Shown here: positions 44,950 to 53,568 of the stretch, in pieces
How the letters are laid out: each line of letters begins with the position of its first letter
Numbering within the stretch: position 1 is the first letter of the stretch
NCBI GenBank assembly: GCA_016293845.1
Contig: JAEDDH010000001.1
Span: forward strand, 323,441 to 387,440
From: Bacteroidales bacterium
GTDB taxonomy: Bacteria > Bacteroidota > Bacteroidia > Bacteroidales > UBA3824
DNA: 64,000 nt
Reading direction: 5' to 3'
The notes under the pieces: model-generated
Databases searched by the model: none
The model's input: the letters and a program-made list of their open reading frames with translations, nothing else
Told to the model about the DNA's origin: nothing
Made by a program: the position numbers and the translations under genes

Positions 44950-44980
44950 AAAAAAAGACGATACGCAATCACGTATCGTC
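44950..44980 (-). terminator. Terminator after fabG
   Basis: Perfect 9-bp stem GACGATACG/CGTATCGTC with a 6-base loop; on the minus strand followed by TTTTTTTT. It separates pyrE-yicC-fabG from the muramidase operon. Confidence 0.88.
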
Positions 44981-45006
44981 CAATTTTTTTATAAAAAATT
45001 TATTTT

Positions 45007-45753
45007 TTACATATTCATACCGCCGTCAACTTGGATAACCTGACCGCTTACGTATGCCGACATATCCGATGCGAGGAATGTGGCCACTTCGGCGATGTCT
45101 TCGGGTTTGCCACCGCGACGAAGAGGAATTTTCTTTTTCCACTCTTCGCGAACGTTGTCGGAAAGTGCTGCTGTCATAGCGGTTTCGATAAATCCGGGAG
45201 CAATTGCGTTGGCGCGGATCCCTTTGGGACCCATTTCTTGTGCAACAGATTTTGCAAGAGCAATCAAACCAGCCTTAGAAGCGGCGTAGTTGCTCTGTCC
45301 TGCGTTTCCGTGAACGCCCACAACGCTTGCCATATTGATAATAGAACCGTTGCGCTGGCTCATCATAATGGGAACTATTGCGTGGATAAAGTTGAAAGCC
45401 GATTTGAGGTTAACATTGATAACGGCGTCCCACTGCTGCTCGCTCATACGGAGCATAAGGCCGTCCTTAGTGATGCCGGCGTTGTTAACGAGAATGTCGA
45501 TGCGGCCGAAATCAGCCTTGATTTGCTCCACTACCTGAGCAGTTTGAGCAAAATCGGCAGCGTTTGAAGCGTATGCCTTAACCTTAACGCCAAGTGCAGC
45601 GATTTCTTTTTCGGTATTCTGCGCGTCCTCGTTGATGGCGAGGTCGGTGAAAGCGATGTTTGCGCCTTCTGCAGCGTATTTGAGGGCAATTGCCTTGCCT
45701 ATTCCGCGGGCTGCGCCTGTTATCACAGCCACTTTTCCTTTTAACAAATCCAT
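45007..45753 (-). CDS. fabG: 3-oxoacyl-ACP reductase FabG
   Basis: 248 residues, full length. NADPH-dependent reduction of 3-oxoacyl-ACP in fatty acid synthesis. Motifs: TGAARGIGKAIA, NNAG, Ser in NMASVVG, Tyr/Lys in SNYAASKAG, PGFIETAMT, and the C-terminal YVSGQVIQVDGGMNM. The match is close to canonical FabG, so function in type II fatty acid synthesis is likely, although other SDRs share the fold. Third gene after pyrE and yicC. Confidence 0.92.
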   Translation of the reverse strand: MDLLKGKVAVITGAARGIGKAIALKYAAEGANIAFTDLAINEDAQNTEKEIAALGVKVKAYASNAADFAQTAQVVEQIKADFGRIDILVNNAGITKDGLMLRMSEQQWDAVINVNLKSAFNFIHAIVPIMMSQRNGSIINMASVVGVHGNAGQSNYAASKAGLIALAKSVAQEMGPKGIRANAIAPGFIETAMTAALSDNVREEWKKKIPLRRGGKPEDIAEVATFLASDMSAYVSGQVIQVDGGMNM

Positions 45754-45773
45754 TTTGTGTCTATTTATTTGTT

Positions 45774-46649
45774 TTACAATATGTTCAATACTTGTTCTTT
45801 AATTTTTTCGAGTTCGTCTTTCATCATCACCACAATCTTTTGAATGTCGCTGTCGTTGGCCTTAGAGCCGAGAGTGTTGATTTCGCGACCCATTTCCTGA
45901 GCGATGAAACCGAGTTTTTTACCCGGAGCCTCCTGAGCGTCAATGGTTTCGATAAAGTAATCGCAGTGATTTTTTAAGCGGATTTTCTCTTCGGTGATGT
46001 CGAGTTTTTCGATGTAATAAATCAATTCTTGCTCAAAACGGTTGCGGTCTACGTCTAAACCTTTCAACTCTTCAAACCTTGAAGCAATACGTTCTTTGAT
46101 TTGTTCAACACGCTGTTTTTCAAACGGTTCTACACGCGAAAGATATTCAAGAATCAAGTTTGTGCGCTTAACAAAATCGCCTTTGAGGTTTTGACCTTCT
46201 TGTGTGCGGAAATTATCCAACGCGTCTACTGCCTTGATAAGCAATGTTTTAACAAACTCCCATTCGTTTTCGTCGAGCGGTTCGGGGTCGTTGCGGAGCA
46301 CGTCAGGAAAACGCAAAAGAGTGGTAAACAACTGTGTTTGGTCGGGTTTAAAGTTAAGACGATCAGTGATTTGCGACATCGTGTTAAAGTACGACGCCAA
46401 CAATTCTTCGTTAACCTTTACAGCCTCGCCACCCGAAACCACCGTGATGGTGAGCGAAAAATCAATCTTTCCGCGTTCGAGCCTCTCTCCTATTATCGAG
46501 CGCATTTCAAGTTCACGCTCTTTGTAGTTGGCAGGCAGTTTGGTGTTGATATCCAAACTTTTACCGTTGAGCGATTTAATTTCTATTTCGTAGTTTTTAC
46601 CGTTGAGGATAGCGACTGCCTTGCCGAATCCTGTCATCGATTTCATCAT
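45774..46649 (-). CDS. YicC-family endoribonuclease
   Basis: 291 residues. Starts MMKSMTGFGKA, the family N-terminus, and ends in the DUF1732 core: QELIYYIEKLDITEEKIRLK, then HCDYFIETIDAQEAPGKKLGFIAQEMGREINTLG read in pieces, and IQKIVVMMKDELEKIKEQVLNIL at the end. YicC proteins act as ribonucleases on small RNAs in E. coli and B. subtilis. Usually next to gmk; here it lies between pyrE and fabG (20-31 base gaps). Confidence 0.92.
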   Translation of the reverse strand: MMKSMTGFGKAVAILNGKNYEIEIKSLNGKSLDINTKLPANYKERELEMRSIIGERLERGKIDFSLTITVVSGGEAVKVNEELLASYFNTMSQITDRLNFKPDQTQLFTTLLRFPDVLRNDPEPLDENEWEFVKTLLIKAVDALDNFRTQEGQNLKGDFVKRTNLILEYLSRVEPFEKQRVEQIKERIASRFEELKGLDVDRNRFEQELIYYIEKLDITEEKIRLKNHCDYFIETIDAQEAPGKKLGFIAQEMGREINTLGSKANDSDIQKIVVMMKDELEKIKEQVLNIL

Positions 46650-46680
46650 CGGAATTATCTGTTTTATAACAACTTACTAA

Positions 46681-47319
46681 TTATTTACCCCAATTTTCGG
46701 GATTTTGACGCCATTCCAATAGTTTTGGAAGCATCTCTTGTTTTACATAGCCGGTTTCTATTGCCAACTCTATCAGCGAGTTATAGTTGCTCAATGTATA
46801 AAGTTTGCAATTTGCCTGCTCAAAACTTTGAGTAGCAACAGGAAATCCGTATGTAAAAATAGCCATCATAGCCTGCACGTCGCACTCTTTTTCGCGGAGG
46901 GCCGAAACGGCTTTGAGGCTGCTCATTCCGGTAGAAACTAGGTCTTCTATCACTATGGTTTTCTGACCTTTATGGCAAATTCCTTCCACTTGGTTTTCAA
47001 GTCCGTGAGTTTTGCTGCTGCTGCGCACATACACCATCGGAAGGTCGAGTTCGTCGGCCACCAAAGCACCCACAGCGATAGCACCCGTAGCCACACCTGC
47101 AATAAGTTCGGTGTCGGGATACTTGGTCTTAATCAATTCGGCGAACTTCTTTTTGAGGAAAGTGCGCACTTGTGGATAAGACAAAGATTTGCGGTTGTCG
47201 GTGTAAATAGGTGATTTCCAACCCGATGCCCATGTAAACGGCGATTCGGGATTAAGTTCTACGGCCTTGATGTCGAGAAGATATTTTGCCACTTGGCGGT
47301 CGGTTTCTAAATGTTCCAT
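46681..47319 (-). CDS. pyrE: Orotate phosphoribosyltransferase
   Basis: 212 residues. Makes orotidine monophosphate from orotate and PRPP. N-terminal FTWASGWKSPIYTDNR (orotate site), the flexible loop with SSSKTHGLENQVEG, and the PRPP motif TIVIEDLVSTGMSS are present. First gene of the pyrE-yicC-fabG unit. TAACTTTA (minus, 47327-47334) lies just 8 bases upstream of the start, so if it is the -7 box the leader is nearly absent. Confidence 0.95.
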   Translation of the reverse strand: MEHLETDRQVAKYLLDIKAVELNPESPFTWASGWKSPIYTDNRKSLSYPQVRTFLKKKFAELIKTKYPDTELIAGVATGAIAVGALVADELDLPMVYVRSSSKTHGLENQVEGICHKGQKTIVIEDLVSTGMSSLKAVSALREKECDVQAMMAIFTYGFPVATQSFEQANCKLYTLSNYNSLIELAIETGYVKQEMLPKLLEWRQNPENWGK

Positions 47320-47558
47320 TGCGTTGTAAAGTTATTTATTACGCCCACCGTCACACCTTATATAATAGACATAGGCGGCATCAGCGCATATTTTTTGCGC
47401 AAATATATAAAATGGTTTTGGAAAACAAGATAATCATAGCGATTTTTTTTAACCAAGCATCAAAAACCAACAAAGCACAATGTACGTTTTGGGGATTTGT
47501 AGTTCGTAATCAAGAATTTTGTCCAATAATCTCAAAAAGGTGTAAAATCCATGTTCCA

Positions 47559-47590
47559 TTTGCATTTTTCCCAACTATTTTCTATTTTTG
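47559..47590 (+). promoter_or_regulatory. Promoter of the lone antitoxin-like gene
   Basis: TTTG (47559-47562), spacer 20, TATTTTTG (47583-47590): a near-consensus Bacteroidota promoter, 21 bases before the ATG at 47612. Confidence 0.65.
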
Positions 47591-47611
47591 CGTTATAAAA
47601 AAAATAAAATT

Positions 47612-47830
47612 ATGAGCACAGCCGCATTAACATTGGAACCAAGCACCAACCTTTTGGGCAAGCAACATGCGCAAGAGCCTGAGTTAAAGCCTTATACCTT
47701 GGAGAAAATTAATGCCGAAATTGATGAAAGCCCTGCCGATATTGCTGCGGGAAGGGTGTATACTACCGAACAAGTTTTTAAATCACTCAAAGAAGATTTG
47801 GGATATGCGGCGAAATCCCGATGCGCTTAA
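47612..47830 (+). CDS. Lone antitoxin-like small protein
   Basis: 72 residues from ATG 47612 (MSTAALTLEP). The end EKINAEIDESPADIAAGRVY with TTEQVFKSLKEDLGY matches the C-terminal helix pattern of RelB/Phd-like antitoxins in Bacteroidota. After LGY it ends in AAKSRCA, perhaps a frame change. No toxin follows; the next gene is an unrelated thioesterase. Either an orphan antitoxin or the leftover of a toxin-antitoxin pair. Confidence 0.5.
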   Translation: MSTAALTLEPSTNLLGKQHAQEPELKPYTLEKINAEIDESPADIAAGRVYTTEQVFKSLKEDLGYAAKSRCA

Positions 47831-47853
47831 AGGCGATATTTAGTTTTTTTTAC

Positions 47854-47861
47854 TACATTTG
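47854..47861 (+). promoter_or_regulatory. -7 element of the thioesterase-clpS-clpA-aat-cysK operon
   Basis: TACATTTG followed by CACC, 23 bases before the thioesterase start. No clear -33 box. The genes behind it have overlaps or gaps of 2 bases at most, so it may drive all five. Confidence 0.55.
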
Positions 47862-47884
47862 CACCAAATTTTATTACAACAACT

Positions 47885-48292
47885 ATGTTTACAGGAGAGA
47901 CTAAAATCCGTGTCCGCTATGGCGAGACCGACAAGATGGGCTACTGCTACTACGGCAACTATCCCGAATATTTTGAGGCAGCACGAAGCGACGTGTTTCG
48001 CAATAGCGGCTGCTCGTATCGCGAACTTGAAGAAATGGGTTATATAATGCCAGTTATCTCATTGACTATCAACTATAAAAAACCCGCGCATTACGACGAC
48101 TTACTTACCATAAAAGTATACGTAAAAAAGCGTCCAGAAATCAAGATGCATTTTGAATACGAAACCTACAACGAGGCTGGCGAACTGCTAAACACCGGCA
48201 CCACAACGCTTTGCTTTGTCAACGCCAAAACAGGCCGTCCGTCGTTGCCGCCTCAAAGGTTTCAGGATATCTTAGACAAATATTTCGACTAA
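47885..48292 (+). CDS. YbgC-type acyl-CoA thioesterase
   Basis: 135 residues, hot-dog fold 4HBT family. The active-site region RVRYGETDKMGYCYYGNYPE contains the conserved Asp (D16) and the Tyr/Gly pattern. Hydrolyses acyl-CoA thioesters; in other bacteria relatives work with the Tol-Pal system or lipid turnover, but no tol genes are here. The stop overlaps the clpS start (TAATG). Confidence 0.9.
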   Translation: MFTGETKIRVRYGETDKMGYCYYGNYPEYFEAARSDVFRNSGCSYRELEEMGYIMPVISLTINYKKPAHYDDLLTIKVYVKKRPEIKMHFEYETYNEAGELLNTGTTTLCFVNAKTGRPSLPPQRFQDILDKYFD

Positions 48293-48600
48293 TGGCTAAC
48301 ACTCAAAAAAAATCTTCCACACGGGTAAAAGAAGGCACGCGGCTGCGCAAACCTCGTAACTACAAGGTAATTATGCACAACGACGACGTTACCACTATGG
48401 ATTTTGTGGTAGATGTGCTGATGTCCGTGTTTTTTAAGCCCAAACAAGAGGCCTCCGACCTGATGATGAAAATCCATCTCGAAGGTCAGGCAGTGGTGGG
48501 CGTTTACCCTTACGATATTGCGCAAAGCAAAACATTGAAAGCCACCGAGTTGGCTCAAAAAAACGGCTTTCCGCTCAAAATCACTTGTAGCCCCGAATAA
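48292..48600 (+). CDS. clpS: ClpS adaptor protein
   Basis: 102 residues from ATG 48292, overlapping the thioesterase stop by one base. A disordered N-terminus (NTQKKSSTRVKEG) precedes the ClpS core: VIMHNDDVTTMDFVVDVL (N-degron pocket) and MMKIHLEGQAVVGVYPYDIA (His that contacts ClpA). ClpS binds N-terminal Leu, Phe, Tyr or Trp and hands substrates to ClpA. clpA starts 2 bases later. Confidence 0.95.
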   Translation: MANTQKKSSTRVKEGTRLRKPRNYKVIMHNDDVTTMDFVVDVLMSVFFKPKQEASDLMMKIHLEGQAVVGVYPYDIAQSKTLKATELAQKNGFPLKITCSPE

Positions 48601-48602
48601 AA

Positions 48603-50900
48603 ATGGAAATGCTCAATAAATCAGACAATACAGAAATGATAATGCAGGCTACTTTTATGCTTGCAAAACAACGGCACTTGGAGTTTGTTACCCCCGAACT
48701 TACGCTCGCCTCGCTCACCACGTTAGAGGAGGTGGAACATCTTTTTCACGTGCTAAACCAAGACCTCAAAGCGTTTAGAAAAGAACTTTTGGGATATATC
48801 GATACTTTGGAAAAAGTGCCCGAAGGCGTTGATTATCAAATAACTCCGTCGCAACAGTTTGGCGTTATGCTCGGCGTGGCTGTGCAACTTGCCAACTCTA
48901 CCGGCGCACCCGAACTCGATATCTACCACCTGCTTTTTGGTATGATAGAACTCCAAGACAGTATGGCATCGTACCTGCTCCACAAGTATTCGGGCAACGA
49001 CACTGATATTCTTATGTCGGCAATTGCGCTCACATTTGGTCTCGACGGCAGCCTCACCCCCGAAAAATCCAAAACCGAAGAACAGGAGGAGGAGCCTGAG
49101 CAAAGTCAAATTCCACCCGAATATCAAGATGCTTACGACAATGAATGGAAACAATACGTTACCTGCATCAACGACAAACTAAAAGAGCATAACCAATTGA
49201 TTGGTAGAGAGAAAGAACTCGACCGCACTATCCAAATACTCTGCCGAAAACAAAAAAACAACCCTGTGCACATCGGTGAGCCGGGCGTGGGCAAAACTGC
49301 TCTCGTTTACGGTCTTGCTCAGCGTATAGAAAATGGCGACGTACCCAAACGCTTGAAAAACTGCAAGATATACCAAATCAATTTAGGTTCGCTTGTAGCC
49401 GGAAGCCAATTTCGTGGCGACATTGAGCAGCGTCTGCAATCGGTGATGGACGGCGTTAAGCGCGACAAGGCTGCCGCTATCGTTTATATCGACGAAATTC
49501 ACAACATCATTGGCACAGGAGCAAGCGCAGAAAGCAATCTCGATATTGGCGACATTCTTATTTCCCACATCGACGAGGGCATTATCCGCTTTATCGGCAG
49601 CACATCGTTTAAGGAATATTCCAAACATTTTGAAAAAAACTCTGGACTTGTGCGCCGTTTTCAAACCGTGGAGGTAAACGAACCCTCTATCGATGAAACT
49701 GTTAAGATTCTCGACGGACTTATCGAAAACTACGAAAGTTTTCACCACGTAAAATATAATAAAGGTGTAACCCGCTACGCCGCCGAAAAAAGCGCAAAGT
49801 ATATCACAGGTAAGTACTTGCCCGACAAGGCGATAGACCTTATCGACGAGGCAGGGGCATACCGCGAACTGCATCCGCTTATCAACCCTAAAACTTCAAA
49901 GCCCAAACGTCCGCAAACCGTTGATAATGCGTTAATTGCCGACGTGCTGTCAAAAATATGCAAAATCGACAATATTGCCGAAAAAGAAGACGAGCAGACT
50001 ATTTTGCAATCGCTTTCGCCGAGAATTCTGAGCCACATTTACGGTCAGGACGAGGCAGTTAAAGCAATAGTTCAAGCCGTGCAGATGTCGAAGGCGGGAC
50101 TTTTGGACGACACCAAACCTATCGCCTCGATGCTTTTTGTTGGTCCTACGGGCGTGGGCAAAACCGAACTTGCCAAAGTGCTTGCCAAAGAACTGGGTAT
50201 CAGTTTTATACGTTTTGATATGAGCGAATACACCGAAAAGCACACCGTGGCAAAACTCATTGGTTCGCCCGCCGGATATGTGGGCTACGACGAGGGAGGT
50301 CTTCTTACCGACGCCATCCGCAAAACTCCCAACTGCGTGCTGCTTTTAGACGAAATCGAAAAGGCTCATTCCGACATCTACAACATTCTTTTGCAGGTGA
50401 TGGACTACGCAAGTCTCACCGACAACAAGGGTAAAAAGGCTGATTTTCGCCACGTTATCATTATAATGACCTCAAACGCCGGAGCGCAATACGCATCGCA
50501 GGCAAATGTGGGTTTCAACGGAGGCTCTACCGGCAACGCAATGCTCAGTCAAGTGAAGAAAACCTTCAAGCCCGAGTTTATCAACCGACTTACAGCCACC
50601 GTGGTTTTCAACGATTTAGACCGCTCAATGGCAAAACTCATCTTCGACAAGAAGATTATGGAACTGCAACACCGCTTAGATTCCCGAAAGGTTAAACTCC
50701 AACTTTCGCCCGAGGCAGAAAACCTACTGTTAGACAAGGGATTCTCTAAAACCTACGGCGCACGCGAACTTGAACGCACCATCAACTCGATGCTCAATCC
50801 GCTGCTGATGAACGAAATCCTTTTTGGAAAACTCAACAAAGGTGGTAACGCCCAAATTAAAGTTAGCGAAGACAAAAAACTGACTATCAGCGTAAAATGA
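48603..50900 (+). CDS. clpA: ClpA ATP-dependent unfoldase
   Basis: 765 residues. N-terminal Clp_N repeat domain (to about 145), first AAA module with Walker A GEPGVGKTAL (about 226) and VYIDEIHNIIG, then the second AAA module with GPTGVGKTEL (about 514), FDMSEYTEKH and LLLDEIEKAHSD, and a C-terminal ClpB_D2-small domain (AAA lid). The spacing without a long middle domain separates it from ClpB. It feeds substrates to ClpP; clpP is not in this window. Confidence 0.95.
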   Translation: MEMLNKSDNTEMIMQATFMLAKQRHLEFVTPELTLASLTTLEEVEHLFHVLNQDLKAFRKELLGYIDTLEKVPEGVDYQITPSQQFGVMLGVAVQLANSTGAPELDIYHLLFGMIELQDSMASYLLHKYSGNDTDILMSAIALTFGLDGSLTPEKSKTEEQEEEPEQSQIPPEYQDAYDNEWKQYVTCINDKLKEHNQLIGREKELDRTIQILCRKQKNNPVHIGEPGVGKTALVYGLAQRIENGDVPKRLKNCKIYQINLGSLVAGSQFRGDIEQRLQSVMDGVKRDKAAAIVYIDEIHNIIGTGASAESNLDIGDILISHIDEGIIRFIGSTSFKEYSKHFEKNSGLVRRFQTVEVNEPSIDETVKILDGLIENYESFHHVKYNKGVTRYAAEKSAKYITGKYLPDKAIDLIDEAGAYRELHPLINPKTSKPKRPQTVDNALIADVLSKICKIDNIAEKEDEQTILQSLSPRILSHIYGQDEAVKAIVQAVQMSKAGLLDDTKPIASMLFVGPTGVGKTELAKVLAKELGISFIRFDMSEYTEKHTVAKLIGSPAGYVGYDEGGLLTDAIRKTPNCVLLLDEIEKAHSDIYNILLQVMDYASLTDNKGKKADFRHVIIIMTSNAGAQYASQANVGFNGGSTGNAMLSQVKKTFKPEFINRLTATVVFNDLDRSMAKLIFDKKIMELQHRLDSRKVKLQLSPEAENLLLDKGFSKTYGARELERTINSMLNPLLMNEILFGKLNKGGNAQIKVSEDKKLTISVK

Positions 50901-51604
50901 TATACCTTCTCCCCGACAACGAAATTATGTTTCCCGACCCGCACGACGGTGATCCCGACGGACTTTTCGCCGTCGGTGGAGACCTTTCGCCCGAACGCCT
51001 GATACTTGCATATCACAACGGCATTTTTCCGTGGTTTGCTTTCAAGCCCGAGCACACGCAGTTTGTAGACGACCACGGCAAGCCGATGATTACTTGGTAT
51101 TGCCCTATGGAGCGGTTTGTGATTTTTCCAAACAAGATACACATATCGCACTCGATGAGGCAGTTAATAAACAGCAAAAAATACAGCGTAACATTCAACG
51201 AGGATTTCAACAGCGTTATCGACCACTGCTCAAAACTCCGTATCGATCACGAATATGCTTGGCTCGGACCCGAAATGGTGGAGGCATACAAAAAACTTCA
51301 CACTCTCCACTATGCCCACAGCGTAGAGGTTTGGGATAATGCCACCGGCGCGCTCGTTGGCGGACTTTATGGCGTGGCTGCCAACAGCTGTTTTTGTGGC
51401 GAAAGTATGTTTTCGCTTGTTCCGAGTGCCTCAAAACTTGCCCTAATAACCCTCGCCCAAATTTTGCAAAACACCCCCGGCACTCTCATCGACTGCCAAT
51501 TCCACACCCCACATTTAGAAAGTATGGGTGGGGAACATATTTCATACGAAAAATATATGCAAATAATAAATACAGAACAAAATGATTTACAACAACATAC
51601 TTGA
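50897..51604 (+). CDS. aat: Leucyl/phenylalanyl-tRNA-protein transferase
   Basis: 235 residues. Adds Leu or Phe from tRNA to proteins with N-terminal Lys or Arg, creating N-degrons. Family marks: FPDPHDGDPDGLFAVGGDLS, HNGIFPWF, CPMERFVIFPNKIHISHSMR, HSVEVWDN and GGLYGVAANSCFCGESMFS. It overlaps clpA by 4 bases (ATGA). With ClpS and ClpA it completes the N-degron branch in one operon. Confidence 0.96.
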   Translation: MIYLLPDNEIMFPDPHDGDPDGLFAVGGDLSPERLILAYHNGIFPWFAFKPEHTQFVDDHGKPMITWYCPMERFVIFPNKIHISHSMRQLINSKKYSVTFNEDFNSVIDHCSKLRIDHEYAWLGPEMVEAYKKLHTLHYAHSVEVWDNATGALVGGLYGVAANSCFCGESMFSLVPSASKLALITLAQILQNTPGTLIDCQFHTPHLESMGGEHISYEKYMQIINTEQNDLQQHT

Positions 51605-52520
51605 AGCCATAGGCAACACTCCTTTAATTCAACTGCAACATATTGTACCCAATAATTCTGCACGTATTCTCGTTAAGTTTGAGGGATTGAATGTGGGCGG
51701 ATCTATCAAAACACGCACCGCTCTAAATATGATTATCAACGCTGAAAAACAAGGACTTATCAATAAAAATACCATCATCGTAGAACCCACAAGCGGCAAC
51801 CAAGGTATCGGTCTTGCACTCATAGGTGCTGTGCGAGGCTACAAAACTATTATAATTATGCCCGACAGCGTGAGCGAAGAACGCCGCAAACTTGTAAAGC
51901 ATTATGGCGCAGAGGTTAAACTTGTTCACGACTTTGGCGATATTGGTCGTTGCATTCGCGAATGTGTGGAAACTGCCGAAAAAATGAAGGCTGAAAATCC
52001 AAATGTGTTTATTCCTCAGCAATTTGAAAACCCTGCCAACCCTGCCATTCATCGCATTGCCACCGCTCAGGAGATTCTTAGAGATGTAGATTCGCCTATC
52101 GACGGCTTTTGTTCGGGCATTGGCACAGGCGGAACTCTCTCAGGCATAGGCGAAGCACTCCGCGCCGCCTATCCGCATATCTATATTTGGGCTGTGGAAC
52201 CCGAAAATGCGGCTATCCTCAGCGGCGGTTCTATTGGCACTCATCTTCAAATGGGCATTGGCGACGGTCTGATTCCCAAGAACTTAAACCGTCACATTTT
52301 TGACGACATCTATATCGTTACCGACGAGAGAGCAATATTCACAAGTTGCGAACTTGCGTCAAAAGAGGGACTTATGTGCGGCATTTCGAGCGGAACCAAC
52401 GTTGCCGCCGCTATTGAGATGGCAAAAATCCTCGGTCCGGGCAAAACTGTTGTAACCATTCTTCCCGACACCGCAGAACGCTATTTCAGCACACCGCTGT
52501 TTGATAATGAATTTTTGTAA
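51582..52520 (+). CDS. cysK: Cysteine synthase-like PLP enzyme
   Basis: 312 residues, fold II PLP enzyme of the cysteine synthase/cystathionine beta-synthase group. PLP lysine K43 in GGSIKTRTAL, the TSGNQGIGLAL substrate loop and SGIGTGGTLSGI phosphate site are present. The usual motif is S-V/I-K-D-R; here the Asp is Thr. It probably makes cysteine from O-acetylserine and sulfide, though other beta-substitution reactions are possible. Starts inside the last 23 bases of aat, the last gene of the operon. Confidence 0.85.
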   Translation: MIYNNILEAIGNTPLIQLQHIVPNNSARILVKFEGLNVGGSIKTRTALNMIINAEKQGLINKNTIIVEPTSGNQGIGLALIGAVRGYKTIIIMPDSVSEERRKLVKHYGAEVKLVHDFGDIGRCIRECVETAEKMKAENPNVFIPQQFENPANPAIHRIATAQEILRDVDSPIDGFCSGIGTGGTLSGIGEALRAAYPHIYIWAVEPENAAILSGGSIGTHLQMGIGDGLIPKNLNRHIFDDIYIVTDERAIFTSCELASKEGLMCGISSGTNVAAAIEMAKILGPGKTVVTILPDTAERYFSTPLFDNEFL

Positions 52521-52543
52521 AGGGGAATTTTTAAAAAGAAAAG

Positions 52544-52625
52544 TGGGGAGTGATGGATTCGAACCACCGAAGGCGTAGCCAGCAGATTTACAGTCTGTCC
52601 CATTTGACCGCTCTGGAAACTCCCC
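52544..52625 (-). tRNA. tRNA-Tyr (anticodon GTA)
   Basis: Minus-strand acceptor GGGGAGT with ACTCCCC, anticodon loop containing GTA in ACTGTAAATCT, a long variable arm (class II) and T arm with GGTTCGAATCC. Discriminator A; CCA is not encoded. Convergent with cysK. Confidence 0.95.
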
Positions 52626-52658
52626 GAGGAGCAAAACATCTTTTCCGTTTTGCGGGTG

Positions 52659-52666
52659 CAAAAGTA
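52659..52666 (-). promoter_or_regulatory. -7 element of tRNA-Tyr
   Basis: Minus-strand TACTTTTG followed by CACCCGCAAAAC; TTTTGCACCCGCAAAA is an inverted repeat like those at the other tRNA promoters. Confidence 0.65.
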
Positions 52667-52727
52667 GAGATGTTTTCATAAACAAAAAAATCTTTTTATA
52701 TCTTTTACCATAAAAAATTACAACCTC

Positions 52728-53456
52728 CTATCCTACCGCATTGTAAACCTCGGCAAAATGGTCGGCGAAATATTGCATCGATGGAAAAACCACGTTTGCA
52801 CCCTCACCACTGAGCACTTCATCGGGCAAAGGTCCAGTGTTTACGGCTATTGTAAAGATACCTGCGGCAACTCCTGCCCTAACGCCCAAAGGAGCATTTT
52901 CTACCACCACGGCTTCGTTGGCTTGCACGCCTGCTTTTTTTAATCCGATGAGATACGGCTCAGGGTTGGGTTTTCCGTATTTTACGTCAAAAGCAGTTAC
53001 CATATTTTCAGGTGACAATATATCGGGGAAACTGCGGTTCAACTTGTCTAACAGCGATTTTTGTCCGCTGCCTGTTACAAGCACAATCTTCAATCCTTGC
53101 GCTTTGATTGCGTTGAGCAATTGAGCCGCTCCTTTCATAGGCTCAGCCACTCCGCAAGTATTGAAAATCTCCGACTTGCGGGCGTAAATATTCTCTATTT
53201 CCTCCTCGGTGGCAGCACGTCCGAAAGTGTTCATCGTAAGTTCGTTGATAGTAGACGCGCCTGTACGTCCCTCGTTCATATACACCTGAGGTTCAGACAG
53301 TTCCAAACCAAATTCCTTGGCAGCCTTGCACCACGAAATAGCGTGAAAAGGCATTGAGTTAAACAGCACGCCATCCATATCAAACAGAAACGCTTTTACT
53401 TTCAATTGTTTGTTGCCGCTACGGGCAAGATATGAGGAAATTTCTTGTTGTAACAT
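52728..53456 (-). CDS. HAD-superfamily hydrolase (beta-phosphoglucomutase-like)
   Basis: 242 residues. HAD motif I DMDGVLFNSMPFH (nucleophile D26, acid/base D28), a helical cap domain, motif II LVTGSG, Lys in VKYGKPNPEPYL, and motif IV VVENAPLGVRAGVAAG. The cap and SMPFH region fit sugar-phosphate phosphatases or phosphoglucomutases of the YcjU/PgmB group. Exact substrate unknown. TACCTTTG on the minus strand at 53476-53483 marks its promoter. Confidence 0.88.
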   Translation of the reverse strand: MLQQEISSYLARSGNKQLKVKAFLFDMDGVLFNSMPFHAISWCKAAKEFGLELSEPQVYMNEGRTGASTINELTMNTFGRAATEEEIENIYARKSEIFNTCGVAEPMKGAAQLLNAIKAQGLKIVLVTGSGQKSLLDKLNRSFPDILSPENMVTAFDVKYGKPNPEPYLIGLKKAGVQANEAVVVENAPLGVRAGVAAGIFTIAVNTGPLPDEVLSGEGANVVFPSMQYFADHFAEVYNAVG

Positions 53457-53475
53457 AATCGATATTTTAGCGTGA

Positions 53476-53483
53476 CAAAGGTA
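53476..53483 (-). promoter_or_regulatory. -7 element of the HAD gene
   Basis: Minus-strand TACCTTTG, 20 bases before the start codon, downstream of the tmRNA terminator. Confidence 0.5.
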
Positions 53484-53531
53484 GCAATTATAATCAAAAC
53501 AGCGTTTTAGCCAATATGATTATTGCGTTAA

Positions 53532-53563
53532 CAAAAAAGGCAGTCTGAAAATTCTGACTGCCT
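53532..53563 (-). terminator. Terminator after tmRNA
   Basis: GGCAGTC/GACTGCC stem (with an extra partly paired A/T region) followed on the minus strand by TTTTTT. It begins a few bases after the tmRNA 3' end. Confidence 0.85.
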
Positions 53564-53568
53564 TTTTG

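Noticed and set aside
46101..46835. 244-codon open frame opposite yicC and pyrE
   Set aside because: It spans the ends of two real genes and their spacer and has no domain.
47286..47615. 109-codon open frame between pyrE and the antitoxin-like gene
   Set aside because: Overlaps the pyrE start and the antitoxin-like promoter; Phe/Ile/Lys-rich as expected for AT-rich noncoding DNA.
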